Positions 8,090-15,499 of a DNA stretch of 54,733 nt are shown piece by piece. Location of the stretch: positions 1-54,733 of the forward strand of contig CAYSZR010000006.1 of NCBI GenBank assembly GCA_964435565.1, read 5' to 3'. How positions within the stretch are numbered: the stretch's first letter is position 1; each line of letters begins with the position of its first letter. The DNA comes from QAMH01 sp964435565. GTDB lineage: Bacteria > Actinomycetota > Coriobacteriia > Coriobacteriales > QAMH01. The position numbers and the translations under genes were made by a program. Below the pieces are notes generated by a model that was given only the letters and a program-made list of their open reading frames with translations, did not search any database and was not told where the DNA came from.

Positions 8090-8647
8090 ATAGCAACTCA
8101 AGAGTCACGGATCAATGATGAAATCCGCGCGCCCAAGATTCGCGTTATTGGCGTTGACGGCAGCCAGTTCGGCATTTTCGATAATGCCGCTGCTCAGCGT
8201 ATCGCCGAAGACCAGAATCTTGATTTGGTTGAGATTGCGCCTAATGCTGATCCGCCTGTTTGCCGCATTATGGACTATGGCAAGTTCAAATACGAGCAAG
8301 CGGTCAAGGAAAAGAAGGCTCGCAAGAATCAGACAAAAATCGAAATCAAGGAAATGAAGTTTCGTCCCAAGATCGATACGGGCGATTATGAGACCAAGAA
8401 AGGTCACGTGCTCCGTTTTCTTGCCAAGGGCAACAAGGTGAAGATCACCATCATGTTCCGCGGCCGCGAGATGGCTCATCCCGAGCAGGGTCTGACCATC
8501 CTCGAGAGGCTTTCTGACGATCTCAAAGACCTTGCAGTCGTCGAACAACAGCCCAAGATGGAAGGACGCAACATGCATATGATGGTTGCGCCGCTTCCTA
8601 AAGATGCGCGCAAGAGTACCAGCGATGATAATGAAGTTAAGGAGTAA
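8090..8647 (+). CDS. infC: Translation initiation factor IF-3 (probable AUA start)
   Basis: Binds the 30S subunit and rejects non-initiator tRNAs and poor start codons. The sequence begins ATQESRINDEIRAPKIRVIG and has the N-domain motif VDGSQFGIF, a basic linker, and the C-domain segment IKEMKFRPKIDTGDY. The start is chosen at ATA (8090) because a perfect GGAGG lies eight bases upstream and family homology begins exactly there. The only nearby GTG (8081) overlaps that ribosome site. IF-3 genes often use rare starts (AUU in E. coli) for autoregulation. First gene of infC-rpmI-rplT. Confidence 0.93.
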   Translation: MATQESRINDEIRAPKIRVIGVDGSQFGIFDNAAAQRIAEDQNLDLVEIAPNADPPVCRIMDYGKFKYEQAVKEKKARKNQTKIEIKEMKFRPKIDTGDYETKKGHVLRFLAKGNKVKITIMFRGREMAHPEQGLTILERLSDDLKDLAVVEQQPKMEGRNMHMMVAPLPKDARKSTSDDNEVKE

Positions 8648-8652
8648 GCACC

Positions 8653-8850
8653 ATGCCTAAGATGAAGACTCATAGAGGCACTGCCAAGCGCTTCCGTGTT
8701 ACGGGGTCTGGCAAGATAATGCGTGGCAAGGCATTCAAGAGCCACATTCTTACCAAGAAATCCCAGAAGCGTAAGCGTAATTTCCGTCAGGAAACCGAAG
8801 TAAAAGCAGCCGACGTCAAGGTTATCAAGAAGAATCTGGGCAAGGCGTAG
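8653..8850 (+). CDS. rpmI: 50S ribosomal protein L35
   Basis: A 65-residue basic protein with the L35 signature MPKMKTHRGTAKRFRVTGSG and a lysine/arginine-rich centre (KKSQKRKRNFRQ). It is a structural protein of the large ribosomal subunit. It lies five bases after infC, with an AAGGAG ribosome site overlapping the infC stop, in the universal infC-rpmI-rplT order. Confidence 0.97.
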   Translation: MPKMKTHRGTAKRFRVTGSGKIMRGKAFKSHILTKKSQKRKRNFRQETEVKAADVKVIKKNLGKA

Positions 8851-8896
8851 AGCGCTTGAGTCCCATAACCATTTTAGTTAGTAGGAGTTGATATAC

Positions 8897-9253
8897 ATGG
8901 CACGTGTCAAGCGCGCAGTAAGCGCCAAGAAGAAGCGCCGCACCGTATTTAAACGCGCGAAGGGCTATTACGGAGCTAAGTCTCGTCAGTATCGCGCGGC
9001 AAAAGAGCAAGTTCAGCATTCTCTTCAGTATGCATACCGCGACCGCCGCAATAAGAAACGCGAGATTCGTCGTCTGTGGATCACGCGCATCAATGCCGCA
9101 GCTCGCATCAACGGGCTTTCCTATTCGGTTTTCATGCATGGACTGAAGGCTGCCGGTATCGAGCTCGACCGCAAGGTCCTCTCCGATATGGCGATCAATG
9201 ATCCTGAGTCTTTCGCCGAGCTTTGCAAGCTTGCCCAAAAGGCCGTTGCATAA
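8897..9253 (+). CDS. rplT: 50S ribosomal protein L20
   Basis: A 118-residue basic large-subunit protein, needed early in 50S assembly and the known autogenous regulator of this operon in other bacteria. It starts MARVKRAVSAKKKRRTVFKR, continues with the L20 motif AKGYYGAKSRQYRAAKEQ, and has the globular part RRLWITRINAAARINGLSYS. The ATG at 8897 has TAGGAG ten bases upstream. A strong terminator follows at 9281. Confidence 0.97.
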   Translation: MARVKRAVSAKKKRRTVFKRAKGYYGAKSRQYRAAKEQVQHSLQYAYRDRRNKKREIRRLWITRINAAARINGLSYSVFMHGLKAAGIELDRKVLSDMAINDPESFAELCKLAQKAVA

Positions 9254-9280
9254 CGCAAGACGATAGTGTGTTTGAGTCGA

Positions 9281-9311
9281 ACGGGCTCGGGCAGACGCCC
9301 GGGCCCGTTTT
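9281..9311 (+). terminator. Terminator of the infC-rpmI-rplT operon
   Basis: A 12-bp GC-rich stem (ACGGGCTCGGGC with GCCCGGGCCCGT, one wobble pair) closed by a four-base loop and followed by a short T-tract. Confidence 0.85.
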
Positions 9312-9340
9312 AATGTGTCGCTGAAAGGGAAGTGAAACCA

Positions 9341-9850
9341 TTGGCAGGTTTGGATTACAGGCAAGTGGAGGATCCCGAACAAATTGCCGAACTCGCGATT
9401 TTCGCAGAGGGCATCTTCAGGGAGTACTTTCTAACACTTCATTCTCCTGAGAAAGTCGAATACCTGGCGAATTACCTACTTTCGACCGAAACGCTTACAA
9501 CGGCGATAGCCGATGAAGGATACGAATACTATTTCGTCGATGAGGTCGAATCAGGAAAACATATTGGCTTTATCGGCATTAAACCCGATGAGGAATACTT
9601 GTTCTTGAGCAAGCTGTACCTGTCAAAAGAGGTGCGTGGAAAGGGCTACGGACGCGCCGAATTCGAGTTTGTGAAACAACGTGCCCAAGAACTTGGCTTT
9701 AATCGCATACGGCTGACCTGCGCACGTGATAATGTCGCCAGCCTTGAACGCTATGATCATATGGGATTCGAGCGTATCGCCCTTGTGAACAGCAGCGTCG
9801 GCGGTGGTTATGAGATGAATGATTACGTTATGGAGTACGCGATCGCCTAA
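9341..9850 (+). CDS. GNAT-family N-acetyltransferase
   Basis: A protein of about 169 residues with the GNAT fold. The acetyl-CoA binding motif is seen as LYLSKEVRGKGYGRAEFEFV (Q/RxxGxG/A type), and the C-terminal part NVASLERYDHMGFERI matches motif B. The substrate is unknown. The start is taken at TTG 9341 because AAAGGGA lies ten bases upstream. A GTG at 9332 is in frame but only one base from that site. It sits alone between the rplT terminator and the AEC transporter. Confidence 0.8.
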   Translation: MAGLDYRQVEDPEQIAELAIFAEGIFREYFLTLHSPEKVEYLANYLLSTETLTTAIADEGYEYYFVDEVESGKHIGFIGIKPDEEYLFLSKLYLSKEVRGKGYGRAEFEFVKQRAQELGFNRIRLTCARDNVASLERYDHMGFERIALVNSSVGGGYEMNDYVMEYAIA

Positions 9851-9867
9851 AGGTCGCGAGGGAACGC

Positions 9868-10812
9868 ATGGAGTCATTTATTAATGCGGGTTCAACGATG
9901 GTCGTGCTCTTTATCACGATTGCGTTGGGATATCTTGCGCGTAAGCTTAGGATAACCGACGATTCGTTTGATACGGCGCTTTCGCGCGTCATCATGACCA
10001 TTACGTGCCCGGCGATGGTGCTGAATGCGGTTCTTTCGAATTCGAGTCTCCCTGATGCCGTCTCAATACTTCAGACCGCAGGTGTCTCGGCACTGACCTA
10101 TATCTTTATCTTTGCAGCTGGCATGCTTGCGAGCCGTGTTTACAGAGTTGAGAGAAGCATGCGCGGCGTGCACGCGTTTGTCATTTCTTTTGGGAACACT
10201 GGTTTTATAGGGTTTGCGGTATGCGCGGCAATCCTGGGTGAAGATTCGGTGCTCTATGCATCAATCTACAATATCTTTTTCAACATCTTCGTGTTCAGTG
10301 TGGGGGCTTGGATGATTTCGAGCACGGGCACCAAACGTCTAACGAAGAGCGAGCAGTTAGCTTATATGCGCAAAAACCTGCTAAGTCCCACTATGGCAGC
10401 CTGCGTCATTGCCCTCGTCCTTGCGTTTGCCCATATTACTGATTCGGGCATAGTCGGGCGCACCTGCAGCTTGCTTGGAGGTATGACTGCTCCTGCGAGC
10501 ATGCTCGTTATCGGCTCAACCCTTGCTCGTTATCAGATCAAGTCCATGGTAAATAATGGCTGGGTCTATATAACGACTTTTGGACGCCTGATAGTGGCTC
10601 CTGCCATTGTCTATGTCATAGGTGGGTTCTTTTTGAGTGATCCGCAGATCCTGGCAACGCTCACGCTTGTTTCGGCAATGCCGGCAGCTGCGTTGGGAAC
10701 CGTCATGTGCCTTACGTATGGCGGTGACCTGAAGACGATGTCACAGTGCACATTTCTTACGACTGCAATAAGTTTTATTACGATTCCGCTGGTGACGATG
10801 ATCATCGTGTGA
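9868..10812 (+). CDS. AEC-family transporter (auxin efflux carrier type)
   Basis: A 314-residue membrane protein with about ten predicted helices in two repeats, typical of the AEC/BART family that exports or imports small organic anions such as malate. N-terminal segment GYLARKLRITDDSFDTALSR and mid-region HAFVISFGNTGFIGFAV match the family pattern; the conserved SNTGFIG-like motif lies near residue 110. The second repeat includes MTAPASMLVIGSTLAR. The ATG follows GAGGGAACGC. Substrate cannot be told from sequence. Confidence 0.8.
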   Translation: MESFINAGSTMVVLFITIALGYLARKLRITDDSFDTALSRVIMTITCPAMVLNAVLSNSSLPDAVSILQTAGVSALTYIFIFAAGMLASRVYRVERSMRGVHAFVISFGNTGFIGFAVCAAILGEDSVLYASIYNIFFNIFVFSVGAWMISSTGTKRLTKSEQLAYMRKNLLSPTMAACVIALVLAFAHITDSGIVGRTCSLLGGMTAPASMLVIGSTLARYQIKSMVNNGWVYITTFGRLIVAPAIVYVIGGFFLSDPQILATLTLVSAMPAAALGTVMCLTYGGDLKTMSQCTFLTTAISFITIPLVTMIIV

Positions 10813-10839
10813 GACCGGCGTCACCAGTCGGAAAGTAGA

Positions 10840-11025
10840 TTAATCTTCGTCTACATCAATCGCGCCGAGCGGGCACTCTTCCATGCACTCGCCGCAACCA
10901 TCGCAGCTATCCTCGTTGACAACCGAAGCCGTGCTGCCGACTATATCGAGCACGCCATTCGGGCAAGTGTCAACGCAGATGCCGCATCCAGAGCATTCAT
11001 CGGTGTCAATTGTTGGCTGGGGCAT
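10840..11025 (-). CDS. 2[4Fe-4S] ferredoxin
   Basis: A 61-residue clostridial-type ferredoxin carrying electrons in the cytoplasm. Two complete cluster motifs are present: CSGCGICVDTCP and CDGCGECMEECP. The acidic composition and length are typical. The ATG at 11025 has GGAAAGG about eight bases upstream, and in-frame sequence further upstream has no ferredoxin character. It is transcribed divergently from dnaK across a 247-base intergenic region. Its redox partner cannot be named from the window. Confidence 0.92.
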   Translation of the reverse strand: MPQPTIDTDECSGCGICVDTCPNGVLDIVGSTASVVNEDSCDGCGECMEECPLGAIDVDED

Positions 11026-11196
11026 AAAATAAGCCTTTCCTCTTTCCCAATATGTCGCTAGCACAAAATAGCGGTATGAGCTGCATATGGCAATAGGAAA
11101 TCTGGAATTATCGGTGTGTTTGGAAGGTCTTTCATTACCAGCAGAAAATCTACCGGTGACGCTAAGGTAACAATTAGCTGAAAACGGTTTAGGAAA

Positions 11197-11226
11197 CTTG
11201 ACATAGATAGACTTAGATTTCATCAT
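11197..11226 (+). promoter_or_regulatory. dnaK promoter with possible HspR operator
   Basis: A perfect TTGACA at 11198-11203 and CATCAT at 11221-11226 are 17 bases apart. CTTGACA (11197-11203) and ACTTAGA (11211-11217), separated by exactly seven bases, match 9 of 14 positions of the HAIR operator consensus CTTGAGT-N7-ACTCAAG bound by HspR. The half-sites overlap the -35 box, as expected for repression. The match is imperfect, so operator status is inferred. Confidence 0.4.
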
Positions 11227-11272
11227 AACCATCACAAAACGAAAGAGCACTCTCAATAGAAAGGGTATTCAA

Positions 11273-13207
11273 ATGAGCAAGATTATCGGCATCGACCTTG
11301 GCACTACAAATTCTGCTATGGCGGTTCTCGAGGGCGGCGAGCCCACGATTATCGTCAATGCTGAGGGCGATCGCACCACTCCGTCGGTCGTTGGTTTTCG
11401 TAAGGACGGCGAGCGTGTTGTTGGCAAGGCGGCAAAGAATCAGGCGGTTACCAATCCTGAAAACACCGTTGCCTCCATCAAGCGTTTCATCGGTCGTAAC
11501 TATTCAGAGACCTCATCTGAACGTGGCACGGTCGCATACAACGTCGTGCAAGGCAAAGATGGACGTAATATGGTCCAGATCGACGGACACGACTACACGC
11601 CCGAGGAGATTTCCGCAATGGTTCTGCAAAAGCTTAAAGCTGATGCAGAAAAATATCTGGGTGAATCGGTGACAGAGGCTGTTATCACTGTCCCTGCTTA
11701 CTTCAACGATGCGCAGCGCCAGGCGACTAAGGACGCTGGCAAGATTGCCGGTCTTGATGTTAAGCGCATTATCAACGAGCCGACAGCGGCAGCTTTGGCT
11801 TATGGCTTGGACAAAAAGGGCGAAGATGAGAAGATTCTCGTCTTTGACCTAGGCGGCGGCACGTTCGACGTTTCCATCTTGGAAATGGGCGACGGCGTCT
11901 TTGAAGTTCTTGCGACCGCAGGCGATAATCATCTTGGTGGCGATGACTGGGATCAGCGCATTATCGATTGGCTTGCCGATAAGTTCAAGGCTGACCAGGG
12001 TGTTGATCTTCGCACAGACAAGATGGCACTTCAGCGCTTGAAGGAAGCTGCCGAAAAGGCAAAGATGGAACTTTCCAATACGCAGCAGGCTGCCATTAAC
12101 CTGCCCTTCATCACGGCTGTCGATGGCAATCCGGTTCATCTTGACTATTCGTTGACGCGCGCAGAATTCGAGCGCATTACATCTGACCTGCTCGATCGTT
12201 GTAAGACGCCTGTTTCTACGGCCATGCGCGATGCTGGTCTTTCAAGCGGCGACCTTGATGAGGTTATTCTCGTTGGTGGGTCGACCCGCATGCCTGCCGT
12301 GCAAGAAGAGGTTAAAAAGATTACGGGCAAGGATCCGCATATGGGCGTTAATCCCGATGAGGTCGTTGCGATTGGTGCATCCATCCAAGGTGGCGTCCTT
12401 GGTGGCGATGTTGAGGGCATCCTGCTGCTCGACGTGACCCCGCTTTCTTTGGGTGTCGAGACCATGGGTGGCGTCATGACCAAGATGATTGACCGTAACA
12501 CGACTATACCGACGCGCAAGACCGAGGTGTATTCCACCGCGGCCGACAGCCAGACCTCTGTGGAGATTCATGTCTTGCAGGGTGAACGCGAATTTGCACG
12601 TGACAATAAGACGTTGGGTCGATTCCAGCTCACCGGTATCCCTGCGGCGCCTCGTGGTATTCCGCAAATCGAGGTGACCTTCGACATCGACGCTAACGGC
12701 ATCGTGAACGTTTCTGCCAAGGATCTGGGTACGGGCCAAGAGCAGAAGATCACCATTTCGGGTTCAACGGCGCTTTCTGATGATGAAGTCGACCGCATGG
12801 TATCTGACGCAAAGGATCATGCAGCTGAAGACGAAGCTCGTAAAAACGAGGTCGAGACGCGTAATCAGGCTGACTCCATTGTATATGCGACCGAGAAAAC
12901 CTTGAAGGATCTTGGTGACAAGGTTCCGCAGGCAATCAAGGACGAAGTCGAGAGCGCAATCGCCGCAGTCAAGACTTCGCTTGACGGCGAGGATATCGAT
13001 GATATCAAGGCCAAGACCGAGGCACTGCAACAGGCAAGCTATAAGCTCGCCGAGGTGGCTTATGGCAATGGCCAGCAGCCGGGCGCAGACCAGCAGCCTG
13101 GCAATGCGGCAAGCGGCGCATATGACACGAACGGCGGTGCCTCGAACGATGACGTGGTCGATGCGGATTATGAAGTCGTCGATGATGACAGCAACAAAGG
13201 CAACTAG
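11273..13207 (+). CDS. dnaK: Chaperone DnaK (Hsp70)
   Basis: The 644-residue ATP-dependent chaperone. Family motifs run from the phosphate-1 loop GIDLGTTNSAMAVLEGGE, through VPAYFNDAQRQATKDAG and IINEPTAAALAYG, the phosphate-2 loop DLGGGTFDVSILE, the adenosine motif VILVGGSTRMPAV, and the interdomain linker LLLDVTPLSLG, to a Gly/Gln-rich tail ending in an acidic DADYEVVDDD-type tip. Start ATG has AAAGGG upstream. It opens the dnaK-grpE-dnaJ-hspR cluster; grpE begins three bases after its stop. Expected control is by HspR. Confidence 0.98.
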   Translation: MSKIIGIDLGTTNSAMAVLEGGEPTIIVNAEGDRTTPSVVGFRKDGERVVGKAAKNQAVTNPENTVASIKRFIGRNYSETSSERGTVAYNVVQGKDGRNMVQIDGHDYTPEEISAMVLQKLKADAEKYLGESVTEAVITVPAYFNDAQRQATKDAGKIAGLDVKRIINEPTAAALAYGLDKKGEDEKILVFDLGGGTFDVSILEMGDGVFEVLATAGDNHLGGDDWDQRIIDWLADKFKADQGVDLRTDKMALQRLKEAAEKAKMELSNTQQAAINLPFITAVDGNPVHLDYSLTRAEFERITSDLLDRCKTPVSTAMRDAGLSSGDLDEVILVGGSTRMPAVQEEVKKITGKDPHMGVNPDEVVAIGASIQGGVLGGDVEGILLLDVTPLSLGVETMGGVMTKMIDRNTTIPTRKTEVYSTAADSQTSVEIHVLQGEREFARDNKTLGRFQLTGIPAAPRGIPQIEVTFDIDANGIVNVSAKDLGTGQEQKITISGSTALSDDEVDRMVSDAKDHAAEDEARKNEVETRNQADSIVYATEKTLKDLGDKVPQAIKDEVESAIAAVKTSLDGEDIDDIKAKTEALQQASYKLAEVAYGNGQQPGADQQPGNAASGAYDTNGGASNDDVVDADYEVVDDDSNKGN

Positions 13208-13209
13208 CC

Positions 13210-13899
13210 ATGGCTGCCGGTAAAAAAGATCATTCGCGCAGGGGGTCTGCCGCAGACGGCGGCCCCAGCGCAGATGAGCCAACGGAAGAAATGCAGTCTG
13301 AAGAGGTTGTAGCGGAAGTTCTCGAGCCAGAAATCGAGCAGGCACAAGACGGTGACGCTCAGACTCTGAAAGACGATGGCAAGACTGCTGATGAAGCACA
13401 GGACGAAAACGCCCCGAATCTTTTTGATGCCATTACCGCCGAGGTAACTGACCTTCGTGATCGTTATGCGAGGTTGCAGGCTGAGTGGGATAATTACCGC
13501 AAGCGAACTGCTTCTGAACGCGAGTCTGAACGAACCCGCGCATCTGAAAAGCTCGTGACCGACTTGCTTCCTGCACTTGATGATCTTGAGCGTGCGATTA
13601 ATCATGCGAAAGAATCGGGCGAAAGCGGTAATCTGATACAGGGCGTCGAGGCTACCCAGAACAAGTTCTTGCAGATTTTGGAAAAGCACAAGGTTGTTCA
13701 AGTTGAAGCAATGGGCACGCCTTTTGATGCAATGCAACACCAAGCTGTTGGGACCGAGCAAGATGAAACCGTCCCTGAAGAGACGGTTGTGAAGGTCTAC
13801 CAGCAGGGTTATAAGATGGGAGAACGAGTTATCCGTCCCGCAATGGTAATCACGAGTACGGGCGGGCCTGCACGGGAGCCTGAAAAGGCCGAAGAATAA
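13210..13899 (+). CDS. grpE: Nucleotide exchange factor GrpE
   Basis: A 229-residue protein that releases ADP from DnaK. Residues 1 to about 75 are acidic and low in complexity, as is common in actinobacterial GrpE. The coiled coil contains LQAEWDNYRKRTASERESER, the family signature region, followed by the beta domain with MGTPFDAMQHQAV and VVKVYQQGYKMGERVIRPAMV. Spacing to dnaK is two bases, so coupling is likely. A hairpin with a T-rich tail follows before dnaJ. Confidence 0.97.
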   Translation: MAAGKKDHSRRGSAADGGPSADEPTEEMQSEEVVAEVLEPEIEQAQDGDAQTLKDDGKTADEAQDENAPNLFDAITAEVTDLRDRYARLQAEWDNYRKRTASERESERTRASEKLVTDLLPALDDLERAINHAKESGESGNLIQGVEATQNKFLQILEKHKVVQVEAMGTPFDAMQHQAVGTEQDETVPEETVVKVYQQGYKMGERVIRPAMVITSTGGPAREPEKAEE

Positions 13900-13907
13900 C
13901 GTTTTGG

Positions 13908-13935
13908 AAACGCGCTCGAACGGGCGCGTTTCTTC
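13908..13935 (+). terminator. Intercistronic hairpin between grpE and dnaJ
   Basis: AAACGCGC (13908-13915) pairs perfectly with GCGCGTTT (13924-13931), and TTTCTTCTT follows. It looks like a partial terminator that could lower dnaJ-hspR expression relative to dnaK-grpE. Confidence 0.6.
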
Positions 13936-13958
13936 TTACTGAAAGGAAGGTGGAAGAC

Positions 13959-14927
13959 ATGGCAAAGAGTTATTACGACGTACTCGGCGTGAAGAAGAGC
14001 GCTTCCGCCGACGAGATTAAAAAGGCGTTTCGAAAGCTCGCCCAAAAGCATCATCCAGATGCAGGTGGCGATGAAGAGACATTTAAGCAGATAAACGAAG
14101 CATACGAGGTGCTCTCGGATGCAGAGAAGAAAAAACAATACGATCGTTTTGGGACCGTTGGAAATTTTGCCGGGCAACAACCGGGCGGATGGCCCAAAGG
14201 TGCCCAAGGCTGGCCAGGGGGCGCCTCTCGCGGCTACTCTTACACTTCGAATGGAGATGCGGGCTTCGATTGGGGCGACATCTTTAGCAATATTCGCAGT
14301 GGAGATGGCGCATTTGGCGGCAACTGGGATTTCAACGTCAACCGCAAGCGCAAGGGTCAAGATCTTCAAGCTTCGATCAATTTGAGTTTTGAAGAGGCGT
14401 TTAACGGAGCGACGAAGAAGGTCTCAATTAAAGTCCCGAGCACGGGAGAGACGGAATCGGTCACAGTCAAAGTGCCACAGGGTGCTGTTGACGGCGGTCG
14501 ACTTCGTTACCGTGGAAAAGGGGAACACGGCGCAAACGGTGGGGAAAGAGGAGATCTTCTTGTTGTCACCAAGATTCTCAAGCATCCCGTGTTCGAACGT
14601 GACAAAGAAGACGTTCTTATGGATCTTCCGATAAGTATCGATGAGGCAATTCTTGGGGCGAGCATCATTGTGCCGGCTCCAGATGGGTCGCGTGTGAAAC
14701 TTCGCGTTCCTGCTGGCACGCAAGATGGTCGCGTGCTTCGTGTCAAGGGCAAGGGCGCCAAACAGCTTAAGGGCAAAGGGTACGGGGATTTGAAGGTCAA
14801 GGTCAACGTTAGCATCCCCAAAGAGCTTAATGATGCTCAGAAGAAGGCTATCGAAGGATTTCGTGACGCTTCGCCGTCTGCAGAGAGCTTGCGAACGGCA
14901 TTAAGCGCCGAGGCCAAGAAGGCGTAG
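13959..14927 (+). CDS. dnaJ: DnaJ-family co-chaperone without zinc finger
   Basis: A 322-residue J-domain protein (J domain residues about 5-70, HPD at 32-34) that stimulates the DnaK ATPase. A Gly/Trp-rich linker follows, then the two C-terminal substrate-binding beta domains. The four CxxCxGxG zinc-finger repeats of classical DnaJ are absent, so it is CbpA/DnaJ2-like in layout although it sits in the dnaK operon. The start at ATG 13959 has AAGGAAGGTGG upstream; a GTG at 13950 is in frame. hspR follows after 10 bases. Confidence 0.93.
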   Translation: MAKSYYDVLGVKKSASADEIKKAFRKLAQKHHPDAGGDEETFKQINEAYEVLSDAEKKKQYDRFGTVGNFAGQQPGGWPKGAQGWPGGASRGYSYTSNGDAGFDWGDIFSNIRSGDGAFGGNWDFNVNRKRKGQDLQASINLSFEEAFNGATKKVSIKVPSTGETESVTVKVPQGAVDGGRLRYRGKGEHGANGGERGDLLVVTKILKHPVFERDKEDVLMDLPISIDEAILGASIIVPAPDGSRVKLRVPAGTQDGRVLRVKGKGAKQLKGKGYGDLKVKVNVSIPKELNDAQKKAIEGFRDASPSAESLRTALSAEAKKA

Positions 14928-14937
14928 GGAGGATTTT

Positions 14938-15336
14938 ATGGCAAAGGCAGATAGAAATAAGCCGCTCTACATGATAAGCGTTGCGGCCGATCTGGCAGGC
15001 CTGCATCCGCAGACCCTTCGTATCTATGAGTCGAAGGGCTTGGTTACGCCCCAGCGTACGAGCGGCAATACGCGTATGTATTCGCAGGCAGACGTCGACC
15101 GCCTCGAACTTATAAGCCGCCTGACCGACGAAGGCATTAATCTCGCGGGAGTTATGCGCATTCTCGACCAGAAAGAACGCATGAACGATATGGCACACGA
15201 AATCGACAGCTTGCGCAAAGAGCTCGAGCAGACGCGCGACACACTGCATGAGATGGAGATGCGCCAGACTATCACCACGCTTATGAGCAAACCTGACCAT
15301 TCGAAGCTTTTAAGCGAGGGGCTGACGCAGCTGTAA
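14938..15336 (+). CDS. hspR: Heat-shock repressor HspR (MerR family)
   Basis: A 132-residue MerR-type regulator. The winged helix-turn-helix is seen as YMISVAADLAGLHPQTLRIY and GLVTPQRTSGNTRMYSQADV, nearly identical in pattern to Streptomyces and mycobacterial HspR. A C-terminal coiled coil, rich in Glu and Arg, follows. HspR represses dnaK and clpB operons with DnaK as co-repressor in those organisms. Position after dnaJ and before clpB is the classic actinobacterial arrangement. GGAGG precedes the ATG. Confidence 0.94.
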   Translation: MAKADRNKPLYMISVAADLAGLHPQTLRIYESKGLVTPQRTSGNTRMYSQADVDRLELISRLTDEGINLAGVMRILDQKERMNDMAHEIDSLRKELEQTRDTLHEMEMRQTITTLMSKPDHSKLLSEGLTQL

Positions 15337-15499
15337 GCTGGGTGAAAGACAGCACCACGACGCTTTTGCAAGTGTTGTCCCTTACGATGCGGAAACGGTT
15401 GTTTCACCTGTTCACAACAGCTATAGCATCTTGATACGCAACCTTGTATATCTGGTAGGTGCAAGAAAACATACAACAGAATATCGAAGGAGAAATACT

